Of a DNA stretch of 42,657 nucleotides, positions 14,388 to 22,563 are shown piece after piece. Where the stretch lies: positions 1-42,657 of the IMG/VR virus record IMGVR_UViG_3300042934_000878; one strand, written 5' to 3'. The notes below the pieces were generated by a model, which had not been told where the DNA came from, searched no databases, and saw only the letters and a program-made list of their open reading frames with translations. Position 1 is the first letter of the stretch, and each line of letters begins with the position of its first letter. Origin of the DNA: a virus. The position numbers and the translations under genes were made by a program.

Positions 14388-14472
14388 AAACCGCCAGGAC
14401 GACGCCGCCGGTGGTGTCCTCTCCCCCCGAAGTTCTGGGAGGGGGTCGCGCTGATGAGAGGGAGGGCTGCTG
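14388..14472. other. hairpin-bearing gap before terminase, possible cos region
   Basis: The 85-bp gap ahead of the small terminase gene holds a G/C-tract inverted repeat (CTCCCCCC near 14423-14430 against GGAGGGGG near 14440-14447). This is where cos sites often lie in siphoviruses with an HNH gene next to terminase, but no overhang can be identified from sequence alone. Confidence 0.25.
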
Positions 14473-14823
14473 ATGGCGACTGTGAACCTCGTCGAGGCGA
14501 CGGAAGCAGCGTTCAAGGCGGCCACGCACCTGACTGCGGCTGATGCGGGTGCGAAGGCTGCCCTGCTGGCTCTCGCTCGGAAGATCGACGCGTGGGACGT
14601 GATCGTCGACTGGGCGTTCGAGGACGCGTCGGAAGACGAGTCGCGTCCGAAGGTCCCGGCCAATGACAACGTGTCGATCAGCGCGTACCTGAAGGGCTGC
14701 GATCAGCTCGGGTTGACGCCGGCTGGTCGTGCGGCGTTGACGAAGGGTGCTGCTGCGGCTGCCCCGAAGGCGTCTTCGAAGATGGCGACGCTCACTGCGC
14801 TGCAGGGCGGGAAGTCGGCGTAG
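14473..14823 (+). CDS. terS: terminase small subunit (probable)
   Basis: A 116-aa protein immediately before the large terminase. It has an N-terminal helical part with VEATEAAFKAATHL, TAADAGAKAALLALARKID and a C-terminal ISAYLKGCDQLGLTPAGRAAL, the YLKxxxxLGLTPxxR pattern of P27-type small terminase subunits. The small subunit recognises phage DNA and presents it to the motor. The ribosome binding site GGGAGGG precedes the ATG. Confidence 0.82.
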   Translation: MATVNLVEATEAAFKAATHLTAADAGAKAALLALARKIDAWDVIVDWAFEDASEDESRPKVPANDNVSISAYLKGCDQLGLTPAGRAALTKGAAAAAPKASSKMATLTALQGGKSA

Positions 14824-14839
14824 AGCTCGGAGGTGGTCG

Positions 14840-16588
14840 GTGCGTTACGGACCGGACTTCAAGCGACCTGACGACTCGATCGAGTCGGAGTGGGTGTTCG
14901 AGGGTGTCGAGAAGCTGGATCCGCGGATGCGGTTCGGCGAGCCGGTGCCGCGGATCTTCACTCCGCCGCTGCGGGAGCTGACGCCGGAGACGTCGTGGGG
15001 CTTCTCGGTGATCGAGTTCGCTCGCAATGTGCTCGAGATCGAGCTGATGCCGTTCCAGCGCTGGTTGGTCATTCATCTGCTGGAGCTGCGGTCGGATGGG
15101 TCGCTGCGGTTCCAGACGGCGTTCGTGCTCATCGCCCGCCAGTCGGGGAAGTCGACCCTGTCGCAGGTGTTGGCGCTCTGGTTCATGCTCGTGCAGAAGT
15201 GGCCGCTGGTCCTGGGCACGGCGCAGGACTTGGCGACTGCGGAGAAGGTGTGGGACGGCGCGGTCGCGCTGATGGAGGACGACGGGGATCTGTCGGAGCT
15301 CATCGACAAGGTCGTCCGGGTGAACGGGTCGAAGTCGCTGCGGTTGCGCGGCCGGCTCGAGTACCTGGTGAAGGCTGCGTCCCGGTCCGCGGGTCGTGGC
15401 CTGTCGGGGAACCTGATCCTCCTCGACGAGCTCCGTGAGCAGCGCAACTGGGAAGCCTGGGGTGCGCTCACGAAGACGACGCAGGCGCAGAAGGATCTTC
15501 TGGTCCTGGGGTTGTCGAACGCGGGTGACATCTCGTCGGTGGTGCTTCGGCACTTCCGGTTGAAGGCGCACGCGGCCCTCGGTGACCCGGACGGCATCGG
15601 CCTCGACGACTACATGCCCGACTCGGCGCCGACGGTTCTCGACACTGACGGCGAGGACGAGTTCGACGACCCGGATGAGCTCACACCGGACAGTGCGTCG
15701 GTGTTCCTCGCTGAGTGGTCGGCGACTCCGAACCTGCCGGTCACGGACCGTGTCGGTTGGGCGCAGGCGAACCCCGCTCTGGGTCACCGCATCCGGATCC
15801 GGAAGCTGATCGAGGATTCGCAGAACGACCCCGAGTGGGTGTTCCGCACTGAGGTTCTCTGCCAGTGGCCGGACACGGCACTCGCGGGTCCGTTCCCGGC
15901 GGGGTCGTGGGAGCTCGGCCGCAACGTGCCGGGTGAACGTCCTGATGGGTCGAAGTACCTCCTCGACGACGACAAGATCGTTGGCCCGTTCGACGTGTGC
16001 ATCGATCAGTCCTCGGACCGGTCGATGTACTCGATCATCGCGGTCGGGAAGCGTCAAGACGGCAAGGACCAGGCGGAGCTGATCGCGTACCGGTCGGGCA
16101 ACGACTGGATCAAGGACTTCCTGACTTCCGATGAGCGGTGCGCGGGCCGTGTGCGGCGCATCACGGGGCAGACGCGTGGCGCTCCGGTGTCGTCGTTCAT
16201 GGCGGCGCTGCTCGAGGCGTACGAGGCTCCTACGGATCCGTTCCGCATCGAGACGGTGCCGTGGTTGGGTGCTGATCTCCTGATCGCACACCAGCTGCTG
16301 TACGACGCCGTTTCGGACGGTTCGGTTCGGCACAACATGCAGCCGCAGCTCGACGTAGCTGCTGGCACAGCAGCTACGAAGCAGCTGACTGGTGGGTTCG
16401 TCATCGATCGGGACTCGTCCCCTGCTGACGCTGCCCCGCTCGTCGCGATGTGCGGCGCGTTGTGGCTCGCGAGAAAGCGGTCCGCTGAGCCTGCTCCTGC
16501 TCCTCCTCCTCCGAAAGCGGTCCGTTCCGCTGATTACGTACCCGGCTCTGGGACGCTCACCAGCCACATCCGCAGCGTCGGGTTCTGA
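14840..16588 (+). CDS. terL: terminase large subunit
   Basis: A 582-aa packaging motor. The ATPase domain has Walker A in IARQSGKST (98-106), Walker B NLILLDE (191-197) and the following REQRNW. The C-terminal RNase H-like nuclease domain begins around residue 370 with FDVCIDQSSDRS, supplying a catalytic Asp, and has later acidic residues. I chose the GTG at 14840 because GGAGGTGG lies 4-11 bp before it and the protein then starts VRYGPDFKRPDDS; a longer frame overlaps the small subunit gene. Portal follows 14 bp later. Confidence 0.95.
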   Translation: MRYGPDFKRPDDSIESEWVFEGVEKLDPRMRFGEPVPRIFTPPLRELTPETSWGFSVIEFARNVLEIELMPFQRWLVIHLLELRSDGSLRFQTAFVLIARQSGKSTLSQVLALWFMLVQKWPLVLGTAQDLATAEKVWDGAVALMEDDGDLSELIDKVVRVNGSKSLRLRGRLEYLVKAASRSAGRGLSGNLILLDELREQRNWEAWGALTKTTQAQKDLLVLGLSNAGDISSVVLRHFRLKAHAALGDPDGIGLDDYMPDSAPTVLDTDGEDEFDDPDELTPDSASVFLAEWSATPNLPVTDRVGWAQANPALGHRIRIRKLIEDSQNDPEWVFRTEVLCQWPDTALAGPFPAGSWELGRNVPGERPDGSKYLLDDDKIVGPFDVCIDQSSDRSMYSIIAVGKRQDGKDQAELIAYRSGNDWIKDFLTSDERCAGRVRRITGQTRGAPVSSFMAALLEAYEAPTDPFRIETVPWLGADLLIAHQLLYDAVSDGSVRHNMQPQLDVAAGTAATKQLTGGFVIDRDSSPADAAPLVAMCGALWLARKRSAEPAPAPPPPKAVRSADYVPGSGTLTSHIRSVGF

Positions 16589-16602
16589 CGAAGGGAACAC
16601 AC

Positions 16603-17919
16603 ATGGCCGAGATGGGACCTGTGCCGAAGGGCGAGAAGGGGTACCAGAACGAGGCCAGCGGTTTCGGTGCGGGCTGGTGGAACGCGCTCGACGTGAACGA
16701 GGAGACGCCGGAGCTGCAGTGGCCGGCGAACATCGGCACGTACGACAAGATGCGCCGGCAGGATGCGCAGGTCATCCAGGTGCTCCGCGCGGTGCAGCTG
16801 CCGATCCGGCGGACACAGTGGCGCATCGACCCGAACGGCGCCGATGAGAAAGTCGTCGAGCACGTTGCGAACGACCTGGGTCTGCCGGTGCAGGGTCAGC
16901 CGAAGCGGACGATCACGCGGATGCGGAACCGGTTCGACTGGAACCAGCACCTCCGGCTCGCGTTGACGTCGCAGGTGTTCGGACACTCGTTCTTCGAGCA
17001 GGTGTACGACGTCCGCGATGGGCAGGCGCACCTGTCGAAGTTGGGGTGGCGTCCACCGCGGACGATCACGAAGGTCGACGTCGCCGCGGACGGTGGGCTC
17101 GTCGCGATCCATCAGGGTGGTGTCTCGGGCGGAAGCGCGGACATCAAGATCCCGACGGACCGTCTCGTCGCGTACGTGAACGACCGTGAGGGCGGCAACT
17201 GGCTCGGCCAGTCGCTGCTGCGGCCGGCGTACAAGTTCTGGCTGCTGAAGGATCTCCTCCTCCGGGTGCAGGCGCAGTCGATCGACCGGAACGGCATGGG
17301 GTTCCCCGTGTACAAGTCGGCGGCGGTCGACGACTCAGTGCAGGGCGACGATCGCACGTCACGTGAGCAGGCGCAGATCGACCAGGGGCAGGAGATCGCC
17401 TCTGGAATGCGCGCGGGTGAGAACTCGGGTGCTTCCCTTCCGAACGGTGCTGACCTGAAGCTCCTTGGAGTGGAAGGCACCCTGCCGGACGCAACGGTGC
17501 CGATCAAGTACTACGACGAGCAGATCGGGAAAGCGGTCCTCGCGAACTTCCTCAGCCTCGGCGGGGACCAGTCGACGGGCTCGTATGCGCTCGGTGACAC
17601 GTTCCAGGACTTCTTCACGCTGTCGCTGCAGACCGTGGCGTTGGACATCGCGAACACGACGACGCAGCACGTCATCGAGGACATCGTTGACCTGAACTAC
17701 GGCACCGACGTGCAGGCTCCTCGGCTCGTGTTCGACGAGATCGGGTCGAAGCATCCGGTTACGGCTCAGGCGATCTACCAGCTGGTGCAGGTCGGTGCGC
17801 TCGTCATGGACGAGCCGCTCGAGGAGTACCTGCGGACGACGTACAACCTGCCCCCGATCGATCCGACCACTCGCCGGCAGGTTCCGACGACGACGAACGC
17901 GCCTGAGGAGGCTGCATGA
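16603..17919 (+). CDS. portal protein
   Basis: A 438-aa portal-family protein that forms the DNA entry ring. It has features of the DUF935-like portal group: an early TYDKMRRQDAQVIQVLRAVQ segment, LTSQVFGHSFFEQVYDV, the central LVAYVNDREGGNWLGQSLLR, then PIKYYDEQIGKAVLANFLSL and the C-terminal AIYQLVQVGALVMDEPLEEY. It lies directly after terminase and overlaps the protease gene by 4 bp (ATGA), as usual in head modules. Confidence 0.92.
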   Translation: MAEMGPVPKGEKGYQNEASGFGAGWWNALDVNEETPELQWPANIGTYDKMRRQDAQVIQVLRAVQLPIRRTQWRIDPNGADEKVVEHVANDLGLPVQGQPKRTITRMRNRFDWNQHLRLALTSQVFGHSFFEQVYDVRDGQAHLSKLGWRPPRTITKVDVAADGGLVAIHQGGVSGGSADIKIPTDRLVAYVNDREGGNWLGQSLLRPAYKFWLLKDLLLRVQAQSIDRNGMGFPVYKSAAVDDSVQGDDRTSREQAQIDQGQEIASGMRAGENSGASLPNGADLKLLGVEGTLPDATVPIKYYDEQIGKAVLANFLSLGGDQSTGSYALGDTFQDFFTLSLQTVALDIANTTTQHVIEDIVDLNYGTDVQAPRLVFDEIGSKHPVTAQAIYQLVQVGALVMDEPLEEYLRTTYNLPPIDPTTRRQVPTTTNAPEEAA

Positions 17920-19169
17920 ACGCCAACGAGCGTCAGTCGAACAGGTACTGGGGTAGCGCCCCGATGCCGAAGGCGAAGACGGAGTTCTTCAACGCGGTCA
18001 CGACGCCGGCACCCACGGGTGACGGATCAGTCGCCACGATCCGCATGTACGGACCGATCGATTCGTGGGGTGGCTTCTGGGGCATCTCGACGAAGGACAT
18101 GGGTCAGGTGCTCGACGCCCTCCCCGAGTCGGTGTCGCGGATCATCCTCCGCATCAACTCTCCCGGCGGTGAGGTGTTCGAGGGTGTCTCCATCCTCAAC
18201 ATGCTCCGCGCCCACAAGGCTTCCGTGACGGCCGTCGTGGACGGGCTCGCAGCTTCGGCAGCTTCGGTCATCGCAGCCGGCGCCGACGACACGGTCATGT
18301 CGCCCGGAACGCAGATGATGATCCACTCCCCGTGGATCTTCGCGATCGGGAACGCGGTCGACCTGCGGAAGCAGGCGGACGTGCTCGACACGATCGAGTC
18401 GTCGCTGGTCGAGATCTACACGGCGAAGGCTGGCGAGCAGGACTGGACGTCGCTGCTGGCTGACGACACGTGGCTGAACGCTGCAGACGCTGTCGAGCTC
18501 GGTCTCGCGGACCGCATCGCGGTGGTTCCGGACGCCGGTGAGACGGAGACCGTCGGCGAGGCCGACGAGGTCATCGTCATCCCCGACGAGGACGCGGAGG
18601 ACGCTGCGGCGTCGCTGATCGTCCGAGTCAACGCGCGGGCGACCGCGCGCCAGAAGCTCCCGAGCTCGTCCGAGCCGGGTCACCCCAACCGAAAGGAGGA
18701 CGCCGTGAACAACGACGCCCTGAAGGCTGGAATGCGTGAGCGGCTCGGCGTGACCGACGCCTCCGCGTCGGTGGAGCAGCTCCTCGCTGCCCTCGACGAG
18801 GCGCTCACCGAGTCGGCCGAACCCACCCCCGCACCGATCCCGGAAGGCACCACCCTCGTGGAGAACAGCGTCCTCGAAGAGCTCCGCGCCGATGCTGTCG
18901 CCGGCCGTGAGGCCCGCGATGAGCAGATCGCGACCCGTCGTGAGCAGAAGGTCCAGAACGCCCTCGAGGAGGGCAAGATCGCCCCGGCTCGTGCTGACCA
19001 CTGGCGTGACGCGCTGAAGGCCGACGAGGAGGGTGCTTCGGCGCTCCTCGACAGCCTCGCTGCCGGTCTCGTCGTCCCCACCGCCGCACTCGGCGTCACG
19101 GGCGGCGTCGACGAGTCGTCCGACGAGGACGTCGTCTTCTCGAAGATCTACCCCTCGAAGGAGTCCTGA
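17916..19169 (+). CDS. ClpP-like head maturation protease fused to scaffold region
   Basis: A 417-aa protein. The N-terminal half (about 36-205) is a ClpP-type serine protease: ILRINSPGGEVFEG, the serine in GLAASAASVIAAG (Ser114), and His137 in MMIHSPW. The C-terminal half (about 265-417) is acidic and helical, with VEQLLAALDEALTES, a coiled-coil stretch EELRADAVAGREARDEQI, and HWRDALKADEEGA as seen in Mu-type protease/scaffold proteins. The full product would cleave scaffold and capsid precursor during head maturation. A strong internal start at 18705 suggests the second half is also made separately. Confidence 0.92.
   Translation: MNANERQSNRYWGSAPMPKAKTEFFNAVTTPAPTGDGSVATIRMYGPIDSWGGFWGISTKDMGQVLDALPESVSRIILRINSPGGEVFEGVSILNMLRAHKASVTAVVDGLAASAASVIAAGADDTVMSPGTQMMIHSPWIFAIGNAVDLRKQADVLDTIESSLVEIYTAKAGEQDWTSLLADDTWLNAADAVELGLADRIAVVPDAGETETVGEADEVIVIPDEDAEDAAASLIVRVNARATARQKLPSSSEPGHPNRKEDAVNNDALKAGMRERLGVTDASASVEQLLAALDEALTESAEPTPAPIPEGTTLVENSVLEELRADAVAGREARDEQIATRREQKVQNALEEGKIAPARADHWRDALKADEEGASALLDSLAAGLVVPTAALGVTGGVDESSDEDVVFSKIYPSKES
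18705..19169 (+). CDS. nested in-frame scaffolding protein (predicted)
   Basis: Inside the protease gene, AAAGGAGG (18692-18699) sits 5 bp before a GTG at 18705 that is in the same frame (codon 264). This would give a 154-aa acidic helical protein starting VNNDALKAGMRERLG. The layout copies lambda C/Nu3, where the scaffold is translated from an internal start of the protease gene. No separate scaffold gene exists between protease and capsid, which supports the idea. It is visible as a start signal only. Confidence 0.65.
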   Translation: MNNDALKAGMRERLGVTDASASVEQLLAALDEALTESAEPTPAPIPEGTTLVENSVLEELRADAVAGREARDEQIATRREQKVQNALEEGKIAPARADHWRDALKADEEGASALLDSLAAGLVVPTAALGVTGGVDESSDEDVVFSKIYPSKES

Positions 19170-19171
19170 TC

Positions 19172-19528
19172 ATGGCCCAGTACCTCCCGATCCACCGTCC
19201 GGGTGACACCGTCACCTTCGACGTGACGACCGCCGTGACCGGTGGCACCCCCGTCGAGGTCGGCACCGCCGACCGTTCCGTCGCACCTGCGGCAGCCGCT
19301 TCCGCGAAGTACGTCGGTGTCGCCGGCCACGACGCAGCCGTCGGCGACAAGGTCACCGTCGAGGTGGCCAAGGTCATCCACGAGCTCAAGGCAGTCGGCG
19401 CGGTCACCCGCGGTACCCGTCTCGAGATCGCCGCTGGGGGCGTCCGCACCCTGGCATCTGGCACCGCCGTCGGCGTCGCCCTCACGTCCGCTGCTGACGG
19501 TGCCCCCGTCCAGGTGCTCCAGGTCTAG
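19172..19528 (+). CDS. capsid decoration protein (DUF2190-like)
   Basis: A 118-aa Ala/Val/Gly-rich beta protein: PIHRPGDTVTFDVTTAVTGG, YVGVAGHDAAVGDKVTVEV, GAVTRGTRLEIAAGG. This repetitive small beta-domain matches the DUF2190/lambda D-like capsid cement class. It begins 2 bp after the protease stop and precedes the major capsid gene, the expected order protease, decoration, capsid. Confidence 0.8.
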   Translation: MAQYLPIHRPGDTVTFDVTTAVTGGTPVEVGTADRSVAPAAAASAKYVGVAGHDAAVGDKVTVEVAKVIHELKAVGAVTRGTRLEIAAGGVRTLASGTAVGVALTSAADGAPVQVLQV

Positions 19529-19542
19529 GAAGGACCCCTCAG

Positions 19543-20454
19543 ATGAAGACCTACCCCTTTACCCCGAGCCAGCTGGCCGCGGCATCCGCCACGGACCTCC
19601 TGGCGTTCATCAAGTCCCCGACGCTCGTCGGTCGTCGTCTCGGTGAGATCCTCACCGCGCAGCAGTTCCTGGGCCTGTTCCTCCTCTCGGGGCGGTACAC
19701 GATCCAGGGCGGCGCGATCGCTGTCCCGACGAACGAGAAGATCCGCACTGACCGTCGCGCTGACACCGTCGCCCCCGGCGCCGAGTACAAGCTCACGCCG
19801 CTCTCCAACGAGCAGTACGAGGTGTACACCGCGTCGAAGGAGGGCATCGCGACGGAGGTCACGGACGAGGAGATCGGCCGCAGCCTCCGCCAGCCCGTCG
19901 ACGAGGCGTTCACGTTCCTGCAGACGGAGCTCGTCTTCAACTCGAACGACCTCGCGGCGGGTGTCATCGAGTCGTCGGTCACGCAGACCGCCGGCGCGGG
20001 TGCTGCGTGGACCAACGGGAAGCAGATCCTGAAGGACGCGTACCGCATGCAGGCGCTCGTCCGGAAGCTGAAGCTCGGCTACTCCCTCGACACCGTCGTC
20101 CTCAACGGCGAGCAGTACGCGGAGGTCATCCCCGAACTCCTCGACGTCCTCCCGGACAACGACACCACTGCGCTCGGTTCTTCGTTCCCGACGATCGCCG
20201 GCCTCACGTGGATCTCGTCCGACGACGACGCATTCGAGGACCCGCTGTTCCTCGACCGTCGCCGCCTCGGTGGCATCGCACGCGAGAACATCCCGTCGCC
20301 GGAGTACCGCCAGGTTGGCGGCGACACCGGCGTCGAGATCACCTCGATCCGTGAGCCGAAGGCGGACAAGACCCGCCTGCAGGCCCGCAACGCGCACGTC
20401 CCGCTGGTCACCAACCCGCTGGCCGGCATCCACCTCACCGGAACGGGGGCCTGA
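19543..20454 (+). CDS. major capsid protein (HK97 fold)
   Basis: A 303-aa protein with typical HK97-fold features: a helical N-terminal arm, YTIQGGAIAVP, an E-loop region, YTASKEGIATEVTDEE at the spine helix entry, and a C-terminal GGDTGVEITSIREPKADKTR ending LVTNPLAGIHLTGTG. The length is usual for siphovirus capsid proteins without a delta domain. An ATG with ribosome binding site GGAAGGA follows the decoration gene. It assembles the icosahedral head together with the nested scaffold. Confidence 0.9.
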   Translation: MKTYPFTPSQLAAASATDLLAFIKSPTLVGRRLGEILTAQQFLGLFLLSGRYTIQGGAIAVPTNEKIRTDRRADTVAPGAEYKLTPLSNEQYEVYTASKEGIATEVTDEEIGRSLRQPVDEAFTFLQTELVFNSNDLAAGVIESSVTQTAGAGAAWTNGKQILKDAYRMQALVRKLKLGYSLDTVVLNGEQYAEVIPELLDVLPDNDTTALGSSFPTIAGLTWISSDDDAFEDPLFLDRRRLGGIARENIPSPEYRQVGGDTGVEITSIREPKADKTRLQARNAHVPLVTNPLAGIHLTGTGA

Positions 20455-20456
20455 GC

Positions 20457-20789
20457 ATGGGCTACATCGCCAACAAGCCGTTCGTGAAGGTGTCGATCGG
20501 TGCCGCCGACGGCAACCGCGTCGCATCGATCCTCCGCGAGGGGCAGACGGTCCCCGAGGGCATCGCCGACGAGCTCCTGAAGAGCCTCGAGAAGCGTGGC
20601 CTGATCGCGAAGGTCAAGGACGAGGAGACGACCACTGAGGTTGTCATCCCGGACGGCGACCCGACCGACCAGTGGAAGGGCGCCGAACTCGACGGCTACG
20701 CCGCACGTGAGGGCATCGACATCAAGGGCAAGACGAACAAGGCCGACAAGCTGACCGCGATCCTCGCGGCCAAGCAGACGGCGTCCTGA
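20457..20789 (+). CDS. small head protein with SAP/HeH-like C-terminus
   Basis: A 110-aa protein after the capsid gene. The first half (about 1-60) is alpha/beta, with SILREGQTVPEGIADELLKS. The end (about 75-108; WKGAELDGYAAREGIDIKG, then KADKLTAIL) is a helix-extended loop-helix motif like SAP/HeH modules that bind nucleic acid. Proteins of this kind sit between capsid and connector genes in many actinophages. A related C-terminal motif recurs in the gene at 21583. Confidence 0.72.
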   Translation: MGYIANKPFVKVSIGAADGNRVASILREGQTVPEGIADELLKSLEKRGLIAKVKDEETTTEVVIPDGDPTDQWKGAELDGYAAREGIDIKGKTNKADKLTAILAAKQTAS

Positions 20790-20806
20790 CGGGAGAGGGG
20801 CCGCGC

Positions 20807-21265
20807 ATGGCTGACGAGACCGCATGGGCTCAGCCCAGTGACATCGCCGCCGTGTGGCGGCCCCTCACCACCGCAGAACAGACACGCGCTGAAGGTCTCA
20901 TCGAGACCGTGTCGCGTGCGATCCGCCGCGAGTGGCCCGACGTGGAGGCCCGCCTCGCCGCTGGGACGCTCAGCGCGGACGACGTCACGGACGTGATCGT
21001 GTGGACGGTCCTCCCGATACTCGCTCCCGGTGTCGCGATCCCGTTGAACGCGAAGTCGTACCAGGAGACCTCAGGTTCTGAGTCCCGGTCGATCACGTTC
21101 TCGGACGCGTCGGGGACGCAGTTCCTCGAGTTCCTGCCGTGGATGGTCCGCGTGTTCGAGGGCGGCGCGAACGGGGCGAAGCCGATCACGGCGCTCCCCC
21201 GCTTCAGTTCCCCACGGTCGCAGGTGAACCGGGCGTTCCCGTACCTGTCGGGTTGGGAGCGCTGA
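20807..21265 (+). CDS. head-tail connector (Gp19/Gp15/Gp42-like)
   Basis: A 152-aa helical protein with EQTRAEGLIETVSRAIRREW near the start, DVTDVIVWTVLPIL in the middle and SGSESRSITFSDASGTQFLE, matching the Gp19/Gp15/Gp42 head-tail connector family of actinophages. It would form the adaptor ring below the portal. Its stop shares one base with the ATG of the next connector gene. Confidence 0.85.
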   Translation: MADETAWAQPSDIAAVWRPLTTAEQTRAEGLIETVSRAIRREWPDVEARLAAGTLSADDVTDVIVWTVLPILAPGVAIPLNAKSYQETSGSESRSITFSDASGTQFLEFLPWMVRVFEGGANGAKPITALPRFSSPRSQVNRAFPYLSGWER

Positions 21266-21579
21266 TGCATTCCGAGACCGTGACGATCATCCGGACCACT
21301 GAGGGTGAACCCGACGAAGACGGCGTCCCCACGAAGACCACGCTCGAGCAGGACATCGAACGCTGCACGGTCGATCCGACCGGCACGAAAGAGTCCGTCG
21401 GGCAGAACGACATCGTCACCGGACGGTGGCTGGTGTCCACCGAAGACCCGCAGGACTGGGTGCATGCCGCCGACACCGTCGTCTGGCGTGACAACACCTA
21501 CGAGGTCGACGGAAAACCACAGACCTACTTCGGTGTGCTCCCGCACACGGAGTTCGTGATCACCGAGACGAAGGGCTGA
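21265..21579 (+). CDS. head closure protein
   Basis: A 104-aa beta-rich protein, MHSETVTIIRTTEGEPDEDG to the end, with DIVTGRWLVSTEDPQDWVHA and TVVWRDNTYEVDGKP. The pattern of a small beta-barrel (VTIIR, ERCTVDPTG, TVVWRDNTYEVDG) is that of siphovirus head-closure/neck proteins. It follows the connector gene directly, in the usual order. Confidence 0.78.
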   Translation: MHSETVTIIRTTEGEPDEDGVPTKTTLEQDIERCTVDPTGTKESVGQNDIVTGRWLVSTEDPQDWVHAADTVVWRDNTYEVDGKPQTYFGVLPHTEFVITETKG

Positions 21580-21582
21580 CGG

Positions 21583-21816
21583 ATGTCGGACAAGATCAGC
21601 GTGAACGGCAACGAGTACCGGCTCGAGGACGCGGTGCGTCTGGGGTTGGTGGAGCCGAAGCACACTCCGGTGGTGGAGACGGTTCCGTCGGAGGCGTGGA
21701 CGGTCGCGGAGATCGACGCGTGGGCTGACAAGCGCGACATCGACCTCACGGGGGCGAAGACGAAGCCGGAGAAGCTGGCGGTCATCGCGGACTTCGAGTA
21801 CGCGGCACCCAGCTGA
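21583..21816 (+). CDS. small SAP/HeH-motif protein (77 aa)
   Basis: A 77-aa protein with a short N-terminal YRLEDAVRLGLVEPKH segment and a C-terminal WTVAEIDAWADKRDIDLTG plus KPEKLAVIADF motif like that of the protein at 20457. It appears to be a second, shorter copy of the motif inside the neck module. It overlaps the next gene by one base. Role unknown, perhaps a head-neck accessory. Confidence 0.68.
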   Translation: MSDKISVNGNEYRLEDAVRLGLVEPKHTPVVETVPSEAWTVAEIDAWADKRDIDLTGAKTKPEKLAVIADFEYAAPS

Positions 21817-22127
21817 TGCCGAAGGTCGTCATCGGCCGGGGGATCATCGATCAGGCGGTCCGGAACCCTGCGGTGCGGAAGGCGATGCGCGACAAGGCGG
21901 ACCGGATACTGCCGCGCGCTCAACGGCTGGCGTACTCGGCTGGTGCGAAGCAGTTCGGTGACTCTCTCCGTGTGGAGGAGGGCACTCGTCCTGGCACGAA
22001 GGCGAATGGCGGGTACAAGCGTCCGTTCGCTCGTGTGATCGCGACGTCTGCTGATGCGACGCAGGTGGAGCACGGCGACGTGGGTGTGTCGAAGCAGGCG
22101 ATCCTGCGGAGAGCGATGGGCGCATGA
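21816..22127 (+). CDS. neck/minor tail protein (HK97 gp10-like)
   Basis: A 103-aa basic helical protein: MRDKADRILPRAQRLAYSAG followed by LRVEEGTRPG, YKRPFARVIATSADATQVEH and a short C-terminal helix. The profile (helix, then beta hairpin with the ARVIA strand, ending LRRAMGA) is characteristic of HK97 gp10-like tail-completion proteins. It is flanked by one-base and four-base overlaps in the neck module. Confidence 0.78.
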   Translation: MPKVVIGRGIIDQAVRNPAVRKAMRDKADRILPRAQRLAYSAGAKQFGDSLRVEEGTRPGTKANGGYKRPFARVIATSADATQVEHGDVGVSKQAILRRAMGA

Positions 22128-22492
22128 ACGTGTACGGGGTGTGGCCCAACGTGGAGCGTGTGCTCCTCGCCTACTTGAAGCAGGAGACGGGCGCTGCGAC
22201 GTACACGGAGACCCCGTCGAACCTCGAGACCGTGGCGCCGTGCATCGTCGTGGAGCGGATCCCTGGCGGGTTCGGCCGCGACTACGAGAAGACGTTCCAC
22301 GTCGACCTGACGGTGTTCGCGAAGACCCGCGGCGCCGTGTGGGACCTCGTGCAGAAAGTCGAAGTCGCGATGGTCCTCTGCAACCTGTTCGACCAGGTCC
22401 GCGAGTCCGACTCGTTCGGGAACGTCGCGTACTCGAACACGGCGCTGCGTCGTGCTGTCGGCACGTACGAGCTCGACGCGCGCCCCCAATAG
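22124..22492 (+). CDS. tail terminator/completion protein
   Basis: A 122-aa protein with WPNVERVLLAYLKQETG, CIVVERIPGGFGRDYEKTFH and VDLTVFAKTRGAVWDLVQK, the order of elements in lambda gpU-like tail terminator proteins (helix, strand, helix). It would cap the tail tube and join it to the head. It precedes the major tail protein gene, its normal position. Confidence 0.8.
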   Translation: MNVYGVWPNVERVLLAYLKQETGAATYTETPSNLETVAPCIVVERIPGGFGRDYEKTFHVDLTVFAKTRGAVWDLVQKVEVAMVLCNLFDQVRESDSFGNVAYSNTALRRAVGTYELDARPQ

Positions 22493-22520
22493 GCCGCTCA
22501 CCAACACTCATCATCCATTC

Positions 22521-22552
22521 AGCCGTCCGCACGTCGGGCGGCTTTGTCGTTC
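22521..22552 (+). terminator. weak terminator before major tail gene
   Basis: AGCCGTCC (22521-22528) pairs with GGGCGGCT (22536-22543), one wobble, over a 7-nt loop, followed by TTGTCGTT. It lies between the tail terminator and major tail protein genes and could reduce read-through or protect the 3' end of the upstream message. Confidence 0.5.
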
Positions 22553-22563
22553 AAGGAGAACGC

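Noticed and set aside
14792-16600. 602-aa minus-strand frame opposite the large terminase
   Set aside because: Arg/Pro/His-rich antisense shadow of a clearly identified gene; no ribosome binding site.
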